Source of the DNA: Candidatus Methanomethylophilaceae archaeon
GTDB lineage: Archaea; Thermoplasmatota; Thermoplasmata; Methanomassiliicoccales; Methanomethylophilaceae
Direction of reading: 5' to 3'
Length of the DNA: 64,000 nucleotides
Assembly (NCBI GenBank): GCA_944322255.1
Contig: CALUOK010000007.1
Coordinates: 1 to 64,000 of the forward strand
Below, in pieces: positions 16,750 to 25,157 of this stretch. Position 1 is the stretch's first letter, and the number at the start of each line of letters is the position of its first letter. The position numbers were made by a program, and so were the translations under genes. The notes below the pieces were generated by a model. It ran no database searches, had not been told where the DNA came from, and was given only the letters and a program-made list of their open reading frames with translations.

Positions 16750-17928
16750 ATGAACGGAAAGATTCTGATCGCGGGAGCAATCGTCGCCATCCTGTGCATC
16801 TCCGTCATCGCCGTCCCCGCGGACGCCGAGGACACCGGTTTCGATGTGACCGACGGAGAGGGCAGGGTGTTCCACTACGACGCACCTGCGGAGCGCATCG
16901 TCTCCACGGGAGCCGCCACGACCCTCACCATCGCCGAGGCCGGCGCGGTCGACAAGATCGTCGCCGTGGACAAGTACTCCACCTACGACTACACCGGATA
17001 CGAGGCCCTGTCCACGATGGACGCCATGGACCTCGGATCGTTCTACGGGGACACCAACCACGACTACATCGTGACATCCCTGATCAACATGGTCGACGCC
17101 GGGGAGTTCTCACTCGACGACACGATCATCCTGACAAGCTACACATCCAACAGGGCCCTCTACGAGAGGCTCACCGAGGCCGGGTTCACCAAGGTCCTGG
17201 TCTGGACCACCGACTCCGTCCCGGACTACGACGCCATCGTCCAGATGGTCTCCGACGTGTCCAGGATCGCCTCCGGCACCGTCCCGGAGTCCGTCAGCGC
17301 CATGCTCGAGAAGACCGAGACCGTCTCCGGCGCCGTGGCCGGTGTGGAGGACCGCACCAAGGCCCTGTTCGTCTGGTACACCGGCGGGGAGTTCTCCGTG
17401 GGCAACTCCTCCATCATGAACTCCATGCTGGAGGTCGCCAACGCCGACAACATCGGCTACAACGACAGCACAGCGTCCCACTACGGCGACGTCAACATGA
17501 TCATCTCCCTGCTGGAGCAGAACCCCGGCACCGTGATCTTCGTCAACTACAGCTACGGCACCGCCGGAGGCACCGCGGAGTCCTTCAGGAACGAGGTCCT
17601 CGGAGGCAACACCGACTACCCCGTGGTCATCATGGACAGCCTCTGGAACAACTGGTGCCCCGAGTCAGCCGACGGGCTTATGACCGTCGGGCAGTACCTC
17701 TACCCCGAGCTACTGGGCGAGCCCTACGACGGCTACATGGACGAATACGACATCTGGGGCGGCTCCGACGACCCGGCCCCCGGAGGGGACGACGAGCCCG
17801 GCACCGATCCGGGAGCGTCCGACGACGGGGAGACCGGGGTCAGCGAGGGACTCTTCATCTTCGGAGGAGTCGTCGCCCTGGTGGGATCGATCGTCGGTCT
17901 GGCACTCGCCGGAAGGGAGAAGGCTTAA
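16750..17928 (+). CDS. ABC transporter substrate-binding protein (metal-chelate/corrinoid type), membrane anchored
   Basis: 392 residues from ATG 16750. Signal peptide 1-26 (ILIAGAIVAILCISVIAVPADA). The body has the FhuD/BtuF cluster-A fold: RIVSTGAATTLTIAEAGAVDKIVAVDKYS, then helical spine and second lobe. Instead of a lipobox it carries an Asp/Gly/Pro-rich linker (about 340-360) and a C-terminal membrane helix (GLFIFGGVVALVGSIVGLAL), so it is tethered to the outside of the membrane. First gene of a three-gene importer. Substrate is an iron chelate or cobalamin; methanogens of this kind depend on corrinoids, so BtuF is attractive but unproven. Confidence 0.85.
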   Translation: MNGKILIAGAIVAILCISVIAVPADAEDTGFDVTDGEGRVFHYDAPAERIVSTGAATTLTIAEAGAVDKIVAVDKYSTYDYTGYEALSTMDAMDLGSFYGDTNHDYIVTSLINMVDAGEFSLDDTIILTSYTSNRALYERLTEAGFTKVLVWTTDSVPDYDAIVQMVSDVSRIASGTVPESVSAMLEKTETVSGAVAGVEDRTKALFVWYTGGEFSVGNSSIMNSMLEVANADNIGYNDSTASHYGDVNMIISLLEQNPGTVIFVNYSYGTAGGTAESFRNEVLGGNTDYPVVIMDSLWNNWCPESADGLMTVGQYLYPELLGEPYDGYMDEYDIWGGSDDPAPGGDDEPGTDPGASDDGETGVSEGLFIFGGVVALVGSIVGLALAGREKA

Positions 17929-17954
17929 ACCGAAACCATCCATAAACCTGGACG

Positions 17955-18986
17955 ATGAGCATGAACCGGAGGAAGTGGATACAGGCCCTGCTCTGCGTCG
18001 CGGTGCTCATCGTCCTGCTTTTCATATTCATACTGATGGACCTGGCCTGGGCCGGGAACAGGATCCTGTCCCTGGGCGAGGTATGGGCCGCGCTCACCGG
18101 CAACGGGACCTGGGGCACGGACCAGATAGTCAACGTCCAGAACCTCCCCCGCATCGCCATAGGTGTCTTCGTGGGCGCGGGACTGGCGGTCACCGGAGGC
18201 GTGATGCAGGCGGTGTTCAGGAACCCCCTGGCCGACCCGTACATACTGGGTCTGTCCTCCGGAGCGTCCCTGGGGTCCGCCGTGGCCATCCTCTTCGGGG
18301 TGTCGTTCATCCCCCTGAGCATCTCCCAGCCGGTGCTGGCGTTCGTGTTCTGCCTGCTGACCATGTTCCTGGTGTACACCGTGTCCAGGATGGGTGGCGG
18401 CAACGTCAGGACCGAGACTCTGGTCCTGGCGGGAGTCGCGGTCTCCGCACTCATATCGGCGATCGTTTCGTTCATCACCTACATCGCGCCCAGCGACGAG
18501 ATGCAGGACATCGTGTTCTGGTCCATGGGCAACCTGGGCGGGACCAACTGGACAGAGGTCGCAGTGGTTGCCGTCATTGTCGTCATAGGCGTGGCCATCA
18601 TGCTCACCCAGAGCAGGAAGCTGAACGCGATGATGCTGGGTGACGCCCACGCCATGGACCTGGGCGTCGACGTCGCAAAGGTCAGGCTCATGCTGCTCAT
18701 CGTGTCCTCTCTGGTCGTCGCCGCCAGCGTCGCGTTCGTGGGGACCATCGGATTCATCGGACTGGTCATCCCGCACATATTCAGGCTCATACTGGGGCCG
18801 GACAACCGTCTGATCCTCCCCATATCCACCCTCGGCGGGGCCACCTTCATAATCATCTGCGACTACATCGCGCACCTTGTCGCCGAGTTCCACGGCGTTC
18901 TGCCCATCGGCGTGGTCACATCGCTCATCGGAGCCCCGTTCTTCGTGTACCTGCTGGTCAGCAGGAGGAAGGAGGTGGGATGGTGA
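17955..18986 (+). CDS. FecCD/BtuC-type ABC permease
   Basis: 343 residues with about ten membrane helices. Family hallmarks are visible: LPRIAIGVFVGAGLAVTGGVMQ, NPLADPYILGLSSGASLG, GTIGFIGLVIPH. It forms the membrane channel of the binding-protein importer, with the ATPase gene overlapping its end by 7 nt. Confidence 0.92.
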   Translation: MSMNRRKWIQALLCVAVLIVLLFIFILMDLAWAGNRILSLGEVWAALTGNGTWGTDQIVNVQNLPRIAIGVFVGAGLAVTGGVMQAVFRNPLADPYILGLSSGASLGSAVAILFGVSFIPLSISQPVLAFVFCLLTMFLVYTVSRMGGGNVRTETLVLAGVAVSALISAIVSFITYIAPSDEMQDIVFWSMGNLGGTNWTEVAVVAVIVVIGVAIMLTQSRKLNAMMLGDAHAMDLGVDVAKVRLMLLIVSSLVVAASVAFVGTIGFIGLVIPHIFRLILGPDNRLILPISTLGGATFIIICDYIAHLVAEFHGVLPIGVVTSLIGAPFFVYLLVSRRKEVGW

Positions 18987-19771
18987 CCTCCCCGCTGGAG
19001 ATCGACTCCCTCAGCTACAGCTACGACGAGAAGGAGGTCCTGGACGAGATATCGTTCAGCCTCAGACCTGGAGAGATCCTGGGCATCCTCGGACCCAACG
19101 GCTGCGGGAAGACCACCCTGCTCAAGAACCTCAACAGGAACCTGAGGCCCCACGGCGGATGCGTGCTCCTGGACGGGGAGGACATAGGGAGGATGGACAA
19201 GAGGGACATAGCCAGACGCGTCGCCTCGGTCCCTCAGACCAACGAGATCAGGTTCGCCTTCACCGTCCGCGAGATCGTGGAGATGGGCAGGATGCCCTTC
19301 CAGGAGGCCTTCCGCGGGAACTCCTCGGAGGACGAGAGGATCGTCGAGGAGGCCATGGAGCAGGCAGGCGTCACGGACATGGCCGACCGCTACATCAACA
19401 CCATGAGCGGCGGCGAGAGGCAGAGGACCATCATAGCCAGGGCCCTGGCACAGACCCCGGAGATCCTGCTGATGGACGAGCCCACCCTGCATCTGGACAT
19501 CAACATGCAGTTCGAGGTGCTGGACCTTGTCAGGAGGCTCTCCGCCGAGAATGGGCTGACAGTGGTCATCGTCTCGCACGACCTGCCGATGGTGGCCCGC
19601 TACTGCGACAGGATGGTCCTCATCCACGACCACAGGGTTTTCGCCATGGGCACCCCAGAGGAGGTCCTGACGCCTGAGAACATGCGCACGGTCTTCAACA
19701 TCGACGCCCGCTTCGAGACGGACGAGCGCGGCAACCCCACGGTCAGGCTTTTCGGCGCATACCACGGATGA
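18980..19771 (+). CDS. ABC transporter ATP-binding protein (FecE/BtuD type)
   Basis: 263 residues. Walker A GPNGCGKTT near 39, signature SGGERQR, Walker B ILLMDEPTLHLD, H-loop VSHD. Length and sequence fit the FecE/BtuD family. Overlaps the permease stop. Ends in front of the ATGCAT repeat tract. Confidence 0.92.
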   Translation: MVTSPLEIDSLSYSYDEKEVLDEISFSLRPGEILGILGPNGCGKTTLLKNLNRNLRPHGGCVLLDGEDIGRMDKRDIARRVASVPQTNEIRFAFTVREIVEMGRMPFQEAFRGNSSEDERIVEEAMEQAGVTDMADRYINTMSGGERQRTIIARALAQTPEILLMDEPTLHLDINMQFEVLDLVRRLSAENGLTVVIVSHDLPMVARYCDRMVLIHDHRVFAMGTPEEVLTPENMRTVFNIDARFETDERGNPTVRLFGAYHG

Positions 19772-19783
19772 TTACCGATTGAT

Positions 19784-19849
19784 ATGCATATGCATTTTCT
19801 TATGCATTTTCTTATGCATATTCTTATGCATTTTCTTATGCATGTTTCT
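19784..19849. repeat. 12-bp tandem repeats with palindromic ATGCAT core
   Basis: ATGCAT occurs at 19784 and then exactly every 12 bp at 19790, 19802, 19814, 19826 and 19838, separated by TTTCTT (once ATTCTT, last copy GTTTCT). The T-rich tract starts 12 nt after the importer ATPase stop, so on the plus strand it could act as an archaeal U-rich terminator. Palindromic cores at regular spacing also fit an array of protein-binding sites. Confidence 0.85.
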
Positions 19850-19953
19850 GGAGGAATTGATAGCCTCCGGAAAATTGGATGCATGTACCCAAACAACCCG
19901 AAGGACAGCCGCCAGAGGATCTGTCTCTCCAAGCGTTGAGTGATTGGGAAGGG

Positions 19954-19961
19954 TTTATAAA
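19954..19961 (+). promoter_or_regulatory. TATA box of panD-rnhA
   Basis: TTTATAAA, 22 nt before the panD ATG at 19983. The spacing means transcription starts at or next to the start codon (leaderless), and it supports this start over an upstream one. Confidence 0.7.
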
Positions 19962-19982
19962 CGTCCCGTCAATGGACAGCCC

Positions 19983-20330
19983 ATGCGCTGGATGCTACGC
20001 AGCAAGATCCACAGGGCCACCGTCACGGAGACCCGCCTCGACTACGAGGGCAGCATCACGATAGACCAGGACCTGCTGGACAGGTCCGGGATCTGGGTGG
20101 GCGAGAAGGTCAGCGTGGCCGACGTGAACAACGGCAACCGCTTCGAGACCTACACCCTCCCCGGCGAGAGGGGCAGCGGGGTCATCGCGGTGAACGGCGC
20201 CGCGGCGCACCTTGTCAGCGAGGGAGACCTCGTCATCATCATGGCCTACGAGCTCACCGACGAGCCGATAAGGGCCAAGGTCCTCCTGGTCGATTCGGAC
20301 AACGGGGTCGCCAGGGAGCTGGTCTATTGA
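19983..20330 (+). CDS. panD: Aspartate 1-decarboxylase, bacterial pyruvoyl type
   Basis: 115 residues, close to the 117-126 of bacterial Pan[10 protein letters not shown] at the start holds the conserved Lys8 and His10; the self-cleavage site is Gly23-Ser24 in [14 protein letters not shown] and [14 protein letters not shown] complete the family pattern. The proenzyme splits itself and Ser24 becomes the pyruvoyl group that decarboxylates aspartate to beta-alanine for pantothenate/CoA. Most archaea use the PLP enzyme MfnA for this step, so this copy was probably acquired from bacteria. Start set by the TATA box 22 nt upstream. Overlaps rnhA. Confidence 0.93.
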   Translation: MRWMLRSKIHRATVTETRLDYEGSITIDQDLLDRSGIWVGEKVSVADVNNGNRFETYTLPGERGSGVIAVNGAAAHLVSEGDLVIIMAYELTDEPIRAKVLLVDSDNGVARELVY

Positions 20331-20728
20331 AGGTCACCGTCTACTCGGACGGGGGTTCCAGGGGGAATCCCGGGAAGTCGGCCTACGCCATCGTGGTCGT
20401 CTCCAACGGCAGGGTCGTCCACGAGCACGCGGAGTTCCTAGGGGTGCACACCAACAACTACGCCGAATACAGGGGACTGATCGCTGCGATAAACAAGGCC
20501 ATAGAGCTCGGAGCCGACGAGGCGGAGTTCGTCATGGACTCGCAGCTGGTGATCAGGCAGATGACCGGCGAGTACAGGGTCAGGAACCCCGACATGGCCG
20601 TCCTCCATGCGGACGCGGAGGCCCTGGCCGCGCTCATCCCCAAGGTGTCGTACAGGAACGTTCGCAGATCGGAGGAGTACATACCGAGAGCAGACGCCCT
20701 GCTGAACGCCGAGATGGACAGACACTGA
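20327..20728 (+). CDS. rnhA: Ribonuclease HI
   Basis: 133 residues, translated from TTG that overlaps the panD stop. Type 1 RNase H fold: [11 protein letters not shown] (Asp8 catalytic), NNYAEYRGL (Glu), [10 protein letters not shown] (Asp), and the last acidic residue in RADALLN. Cuts the RNA strand of RNA-DNA hybrids. Shorter than E. coli RNase HI and without the basic protrusion, like other archaeal type 1 enzymes. Confidence 0.9.
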   Translation: MKVTVYSDGGSRGNPGKSAYAIVVVSNGRVVHEHAEFLGVHTNNYAEYRGLIAAINKAIELGADEAEFVMDSQLVIRQMTGEYRVRNPDMAVLHADAEALAALIPKVSYRNVRRSEEYIPRADALLNAEMDRH

Positions 20729-20761
20729 CCTTTTAAGTTCTGATTAACGCATACCGACGGC

Positions 20762-21715
20762 ATGGACGGCACACCAGCGATAGAAGCCGTCGGCCTGACG
20801 AAGATGTACGGCGGGTTCGCCGCGATATCCGACGTCAACCTCACGGTCCGGAAAGGGGAGTTCATGGGTCTCCTGGGTCCCAACGGGGCCGGGAAGAGCA
20901 CGACCCTGAAGGCCATAACCGGACTGCTGATACCGACATCCGGCAGCGTAAGGATCGCCGGGATCGACATACACGACCACAGACGCGCCATGGAGCACGT
21001 GGGCTGCGTCATCGAGACACCGGAACCCTATCCGGGGTTCACACCGGCAGAGATCCTGGAGTACGTCGGCCGCATCTACGGCCTGGACTCCAGGGAGATC
21101 GAGATACGCGCCAGGGACGTCCTCGAGACCATGAGGATGTGGGAGTGGCGCGACAAGAAGATAGGGGAGTTCTCCAAAGGCATGAGGCAGAGGGTCGTCC
21201 TGGCCCAGGCACTGCTGCCGAACCCCGAGACCATCATCCTGGACGAGCCCACGTCCGGACTGGACCCCAGGGGGATGATCGAGATCAGGCAGACGCTAGC
21301 GGACCTGAAGCACAGGGACGTGAGCCTCCTGATATCCACGCACATCCTGAGCGAGGTGTCCGAGATCTGCGGGTCCGTCACCATGATCCGCGACGGGAGG
21401 GTCATCGCGTCCGGAGACGTGTCCAGGCTCATCCGCGGCTCCGGCGTGGAGAACGCCGTGACCCTGGAGATACGCACGCTGAAACCGTTCACACCGCAGG
21501 TCGTCAGCGACCTGGAGCACTGCCAGGGCGTGACCTCGTCGGAGAGGATGGGCGACTACATGCTGAAGCTGGAGTTCTCCGGCTCGTCGGAGGACCAGGC
21601 GCACGTGAACGAGGTCGCGTTCAGATCGGGACTCGGCATCCTGGCGCTCAACGAGAAGGGGGCCAACCTAGAGGACCTGTACATGGAGCTCACCAAGGGG
21701 GATGAGGTTCAATGA
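20762..21715 (+). CDS. ABC-2 type exporter ATP-binding protein
   Basis: 317 residues. Walker A GPNGAGKST, signature FSKGMRQR, Walker B ETIILDEPTSGLDPRG, then an extra C-terminal domain of about 90 residues typical of DrrA/CcmA-like exporters. TATA-like TTTTAAGTT about 25 nt upstream of the ATG. The stop overlaps the permease start (ATGA). Substrate unknown. Confidence 0.9.
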   Translation: MDGTPAIEAVGLTKMYGGFAAISDVNLTVRKGEFMGLLGPNGAGKSTTLKAITGLLIPTSGSVRIAGIDIHDHRRAMEHVGCVIETPEPYPGFTPAEILEYVGRIYGLDSREIEIRARDVLETMRMWEWRDKKIGEFSKGMRQRVVLAQALLPNPETIILDEPTSGLDPRGMIEIRQTLADLKHRDVSLLISTHILSEVSEICGSVTMIRDGRVIASGDVSRLIRGSGVENAVTLEIRTLKPFTPQVVSDLEHCQGVTSSERMGDYMLKLEFSGSSEDQAHVNEVAFRSGLGILALNEKGANLEDLYMELTKGDEVQ

Positions 21716-22797
21716 CCGACGACGTTATAGTGAGACCCAAGGGCAGGCGCAACAACGCCGCCGACTCCGATGCGCCCGTCGTGAAGGCCGGACCAGCCCC
21801 GCAGCCGCAGGAGGAGACGGCATCCGCACCGGAGACCGGAAGGAAGTCCGCCCTCGGAGGCATCGGCTCGTCGATTCCGTTCGGGAAGAGGAGGGAGGAG
21901 GACCGCAAGGGCACCTGGGGCGACTCGGGATACCGCGCGACGGACGACCAGGCCCACAGGGACGTCGCCTACGGCATACCGTCGTTCATGAAGCAGACCT
22001 GGATCGTGTTCATGGTGCAGATGAAGCTGTTCTCCAAGCAGAAGTGGACCTACTTCATGCTCTTCGTCGCCCTCCTGATTCCCATAGTGTACTTCGCGGG
22101 ACACAACCTGCTGACGTCGATGCTGTCCGGCTTCGGGTTCGTCACCGAGTACTCCAACACCTTCATCGCCGGCATGCTGGCGTTCCTGCCGCTGCTTCTG
22201 GGACTGTTCACATCGGTGATGTGCGGGACCCAGCTGCCCAACGAGTTCAAGGAGAGGACGGCGTACATGAACGTCTCCCTCCCCCTGGACAGGAGGTCGT
22301 TCTACCTCGGGAAGTACCTGGCCGGGTTCATCATGAGCCTGGCGGTGTTCATGTTCGCCTACGGCATGGCCATCGCCACCGCCATGAGCAGGTACGACGC
22401 AATCTTCGCGGACCTGCTGTCCTCGTCCCTGGCGCTGACCATCGTCGGCGTCTTCGCGTACTCCGCGACGGCGTTCTGCATAGGCAGCTTCATGAGGAGA
22501 GGCTCGTCGCTCATACCGTTCATACTCATGTCAGTGGCCATCCCCATGGTGTGCACCCTGGTGTTCGCGGTGTACGAGTACACCGGCCCCGACCTATCGT
22601 GGCTGTTCTACCTGCCTTGCTTCCTGGGCGAGGCGGCGCTGGGCATCCTGGGCGCACCCATGTCTGGATCTGCCGGAATGGTGGTGATCCCCTACATGGA
22701 CCTGACCAACATAGGCATCAACCTGGCGGTCGGAATCGTCTGGGGAGCGGCGTTCCTGCTCCTGGGCATGTTCAAGACCATGAGGAGGGAGATGTGA
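21712..22797 (+). CDS. ABC-2 type permease with disordered N-terminal extension
   Basis: 361 residues. Residues 1-95 are polar and low complexity (IPFGKRREEDRKG); six membrane helices follow (about 110-355), the usual ABC-2 permease layout. Translationally coupled to the ATPase upstream and to a secreted protein downstream. The FGKR element recalls the tails of the 1-5 kb kinase operon proteins, which may be no more than shared composition. Confidence 0.85.
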   Translation: MTDDVIVRPKGRRNNAADSDAPVVKAGPAPQPQEETASAPETGRKSALGGIGSSIPFGKRREEDRKGTWGDSGYRATDDQAHRDVAYGIPSFMKQTWIVFMVQMKLFSKQKWTYFMLFVALLIPIVYFAGHNLLTSMLSGFGFVTEYSNTFIAGMLAFLPLLLGLFTSVMCGTQLPNEFKERTAYMNVSLPLDRRSFYLGKYLAGFIMSLAVFMFAYGMAIATAMSRYDAIFADLLSSSLALTIVGVFAYSATAFCIGSFMRRGSSLIPFILMSVAIPMVCTLVFAVYEYTGPDLSWLFYLPCFLGEAALGILGAPMSGSAGMVVIPYMDLTNIGINLAVGIVWGAAFLLLGMFKTMRREM

Positions 22798-23564
22798 TGA
22801 GAGTCGGATACGTTGCGATGGCGGCCATCGCCATCATGATGGCCGCATGCGTCGTCCCCGTTTTGGCCGAGGAGTCTGACGCGGCGGACAGCCTGAGGAT
22901 GAGCGACAAGTACGTCCTGTACGCCCAGTTCGAGAAGCAGGCCGTGGACGAATGGTACTACGAGTGGTACTACGACAACACGCTGTACTTCATCGACGGC
23001 TCCCCCGAGGACCAGGAGATGAAGAGGTACATCGAGGACCCCTACGGGGTCAGCATCACCGACGACCAGCGCGAGTCCGTGGAGGCCGCGCCGGCCGGGA
23101 CGCTGATCAACGTCTACGAGCTGAGCACGTACTACTACGACTTCGACGTCCAGACCGTCAACTACAACGACCAGGAGGTCCCGGGAGTCAAGATCATGGA
23201 CCCCTACGGATCCATGAGCTTCTTCGTGAAGGCGGGGGACACGATAACCCTCACGATCCACGACATCGAGCAGTCCTACGTGGGCAGCAACGTGATGAGC
23301 GAGATCGAGGCCTCGGTCTACGTGGACTACCAGACTCATACGATAGACCCCACGTTCTCGCATCAGTACGACGTGTCCACGGAGATGTCAGTGGATTTCA
23401 ACAACACCTACAACGCCGTCTACTGGGAGGTCAGCTACGACGTCAGCGGCATCAGCGAGCCCAACGGATCCGCCACGCTGTACATCGCCATCTGCGCTGT
23501 GATCACCGTCCTGGTGCTGGCGCTCCTGGTCTACGCCGGGATCAAGCCCAAGTGGGCCAAGTGA
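22797..23564 (+). CDS. Secreted, C-terminally anchored protein of the exporter operon
   Basis: 255 residues from ATG 22797, overlapping the permease stop. Signal peptide 1-24 (MAAIAIMMAACVVPVLAEE), an extracellular domain rich in Tyr and Asp (about 30-225), and a C-terminal membrane helix (LYIAICAVITVLVLALLVYAGI) followed by KPKWAK. No family recognised. Its place in the operon suggests it is an accessory or receiver subunit of the exporter on the outer face of the membrane. Confidence 0.75.
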   Translation: MRVGYVAMAAIAIMMAACVVPVLAEESDAADSLRMSDKYVLYAQFEKQAVDEWYYEWYYDNTLYFIDGSPEDQEMKRYIEDPYGVSITDDQRESVEAAPAGTLINVYELSTYYYDFDVQTVNYNDQEVPGVKIMDPYGSMSFFVKAGDTITLTIHDIEQSYVGSNVMSEIEASVYVDYQTHTIDPTFSHQYDVSTEMSVDFNNTYNAVYWEVSYDVSGISEPNGSATLYIAICAVITVLVLALLVYAGIKPKWAK

Positions 23565-23567
23565 AAC

Positions 23568-23628
23568 GCAGGGGGTGACCCCTGCTTAATACAAAGAGGG
23601 GCCGAGCCGATCCGACTCGGTTCCCTCC
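23568..23628 (+). terminator. Two consecutive hairpins between convergent operons
   Basis: GCAGGGG (23568-23574) pairs perfectly with CCCCTGC (23579-23585). A second stem, GAGGG with CCGAG, opposes CTCGG with CCCTC (23597-23628), followed by CATTTTC. They lie between the exporter operon and the convergent hisS. The rest of the gap (23629-23826) holds no gene that I can support. Confidence 0.65.
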
Positions 23629-23826
23629 ATTTTCATAAACCCTGTGATGACGACTCAATCGGCATTACGCACATCATGAATGTCATCAGAAACATAGAAC
23701 ATGATACATGCAACATGTTCAATGAATCATGACTCGTCACAACCTCATCTTGCACGAAGATGCCACGCAATGCCCTGATGTTCGGATTGGATGAAGATGT
23801 GTGGGGAAGGTTCAACCTTCGACCGA

Positions 23827-25074
23827 TCAGCCGACGATCTTCCCGCTGAGCTCCTCCACCTTCACCAGGGTCTGCTCCCCGGTGGACATGTCCCTCAGGG
23901 TGACGGAGCCCTGCTCCATCTCCTTGGCGCCGATGATGACGGCGTACCTGGCCCTCGCCGAGGAGGCGAACTTCAGCGCCTTGGCCATCTTCCTGCCCAT
24001 GATGTCCATGTCGGCGGAGACGCCGGCTGCCCTGAGCATGGACGTGACCTCCGCGGCCCTGACCCTCATGTCCTCGGACACGGGGACCACGTAGGCGTCG
24101 ATGCCCTCAGGGTCGTAGGAGCTGCCCTCCTTCTCCAGTGCCAGCAGGATCCTGTCGAAGCCGATGGCGAACCCGGTGGAGAACACCTTCTCCCCTCCGA
24201 AGAGCTCGGACAGGGTGTAGGACCCTCCTCCGCAGATCTGCTTCTCGGCGCCCAGCGCTGGGGCCTCGGCCTCGAACACCATGCCGGTGTAGTAGTCCAG
24301 TCCCCTGACGACTCCCAGGTCGATCTCCAGGTCCTTCACGCCCATGACATCGAGATATGCCACGACCTGCCTGAGCCAGTCGCCGGCCTCCCCGGGGACC
24401 CTGTCCAGCACCTCGACGCCCCCGACGGTCTCCGTAAGAGCGAAGATGTCGTCGATGTCCTCGGCCTTCACACCCATGTCCTCCATGAGCGGCCTGGCCT
24501 CGTCGTAGAGCTTCTTGTCCAGCTTCTGCAGCACCTCGGCGGTCCTGTCCTGCGGGACGCCCGCGTCCGCGATCCTCTGCCTGAGGACGCCGATGTGGCC
24601 GATGCGGATGCGGTAGTTCCTGACACCGATCTGCCCGATCATGGCGTACGCCAGGGCGATGGCCTCGGCGTCGGTCTCCGGGGTGGCGCTGCCGATGATC
24701 TCGGCACCGAACTGGAAGAACTCCCTGTACCTGCCGCTCTGGGGCCTCTCGTACCTGAAGCACTGCCCGAAGTAGAAGACCTTGATCGGCTTGGGCTCGT
24801 TGCTCATGTTGTTGACGAACATCCTGACGACCGGGGCGGTCATCTCGGGGCGGAGGGCGATCTGCCTGCCGCCTTTGTCCTCGAAGGCGTAGAGCTCCTT
24901 CAGCACGTTGGGTCCGGACCTCAGGATGAAGAGCTCCGCATCCTCGAAGATGGGGGTCTCCACCTCCCTGAATCCGAACGTCCTCGCGGTATGCCTGAGC
25001 CTGTTCTCGTAGAACCTGCGTTTCTCCAACTCATCGGGGAGGAAGTCCCTCGTACCGCGCGGACACTGAATCAT
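23827..25074 (-). CDS. hisS: Histidyl-tRNA synthetase
   Basis: 415 residues, complete class II synthetase. Start MIQCPRGTRDFLPDE, motif 2 FRYERPQSGRYREF, histidine A loop GLDYYTGMVFE, motif 3 GFAIGFDRILLAL, and C-terminal anticodon-binding domain (about 325-415). Charges tRNA-His, whose gene lies at 35.1 kb. Single gene, convergent with the exporter operon. Confidence 0.96.
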   Translation of the reverse strand: MIQCPRGTRDFLPDELEKRRFYENRLRHTARTFGFREVETPIFEDAELFILRSGPNVLKELYAFEDKGGRQIALRPEMTAPVVRMFVNNMSNEPKPIKVFYFGQCFRYERPQSGRYREFFQFGAEIIGSATPETDAEAIALAYAMIGQIGVRNYRIRIGHIGVLRQRIADAGVPQDRTAEVLQKLDKKLYDEARPLMEDMGVKAEDIDDIFALTETVGGVEVLDRVPGEAGDWLRQVVAYLDVMGVKDLEIDLGVVRGLDYYTGMVFEAEAPALGAEKQICGGGSYTLSELFGGEKVFSTGFAIGFDRILLALEKEGSSYDPEGIDAYVVPVSEDMRVRAAEVTSMLRAAGVSADMDIMGRKMAKALKFASSARARYAVIIGAKEMEQGSVTLRDMSTGEQTLVKVEELSGKIVG

Positions 25075-25157
25075 GACGGTTGCGATGACCAGGACGGATA
25101 TAATCCTTGTCCGGGCGCATGCGACCAGTCATATACGCGCGGGCGCGATGACAACCC

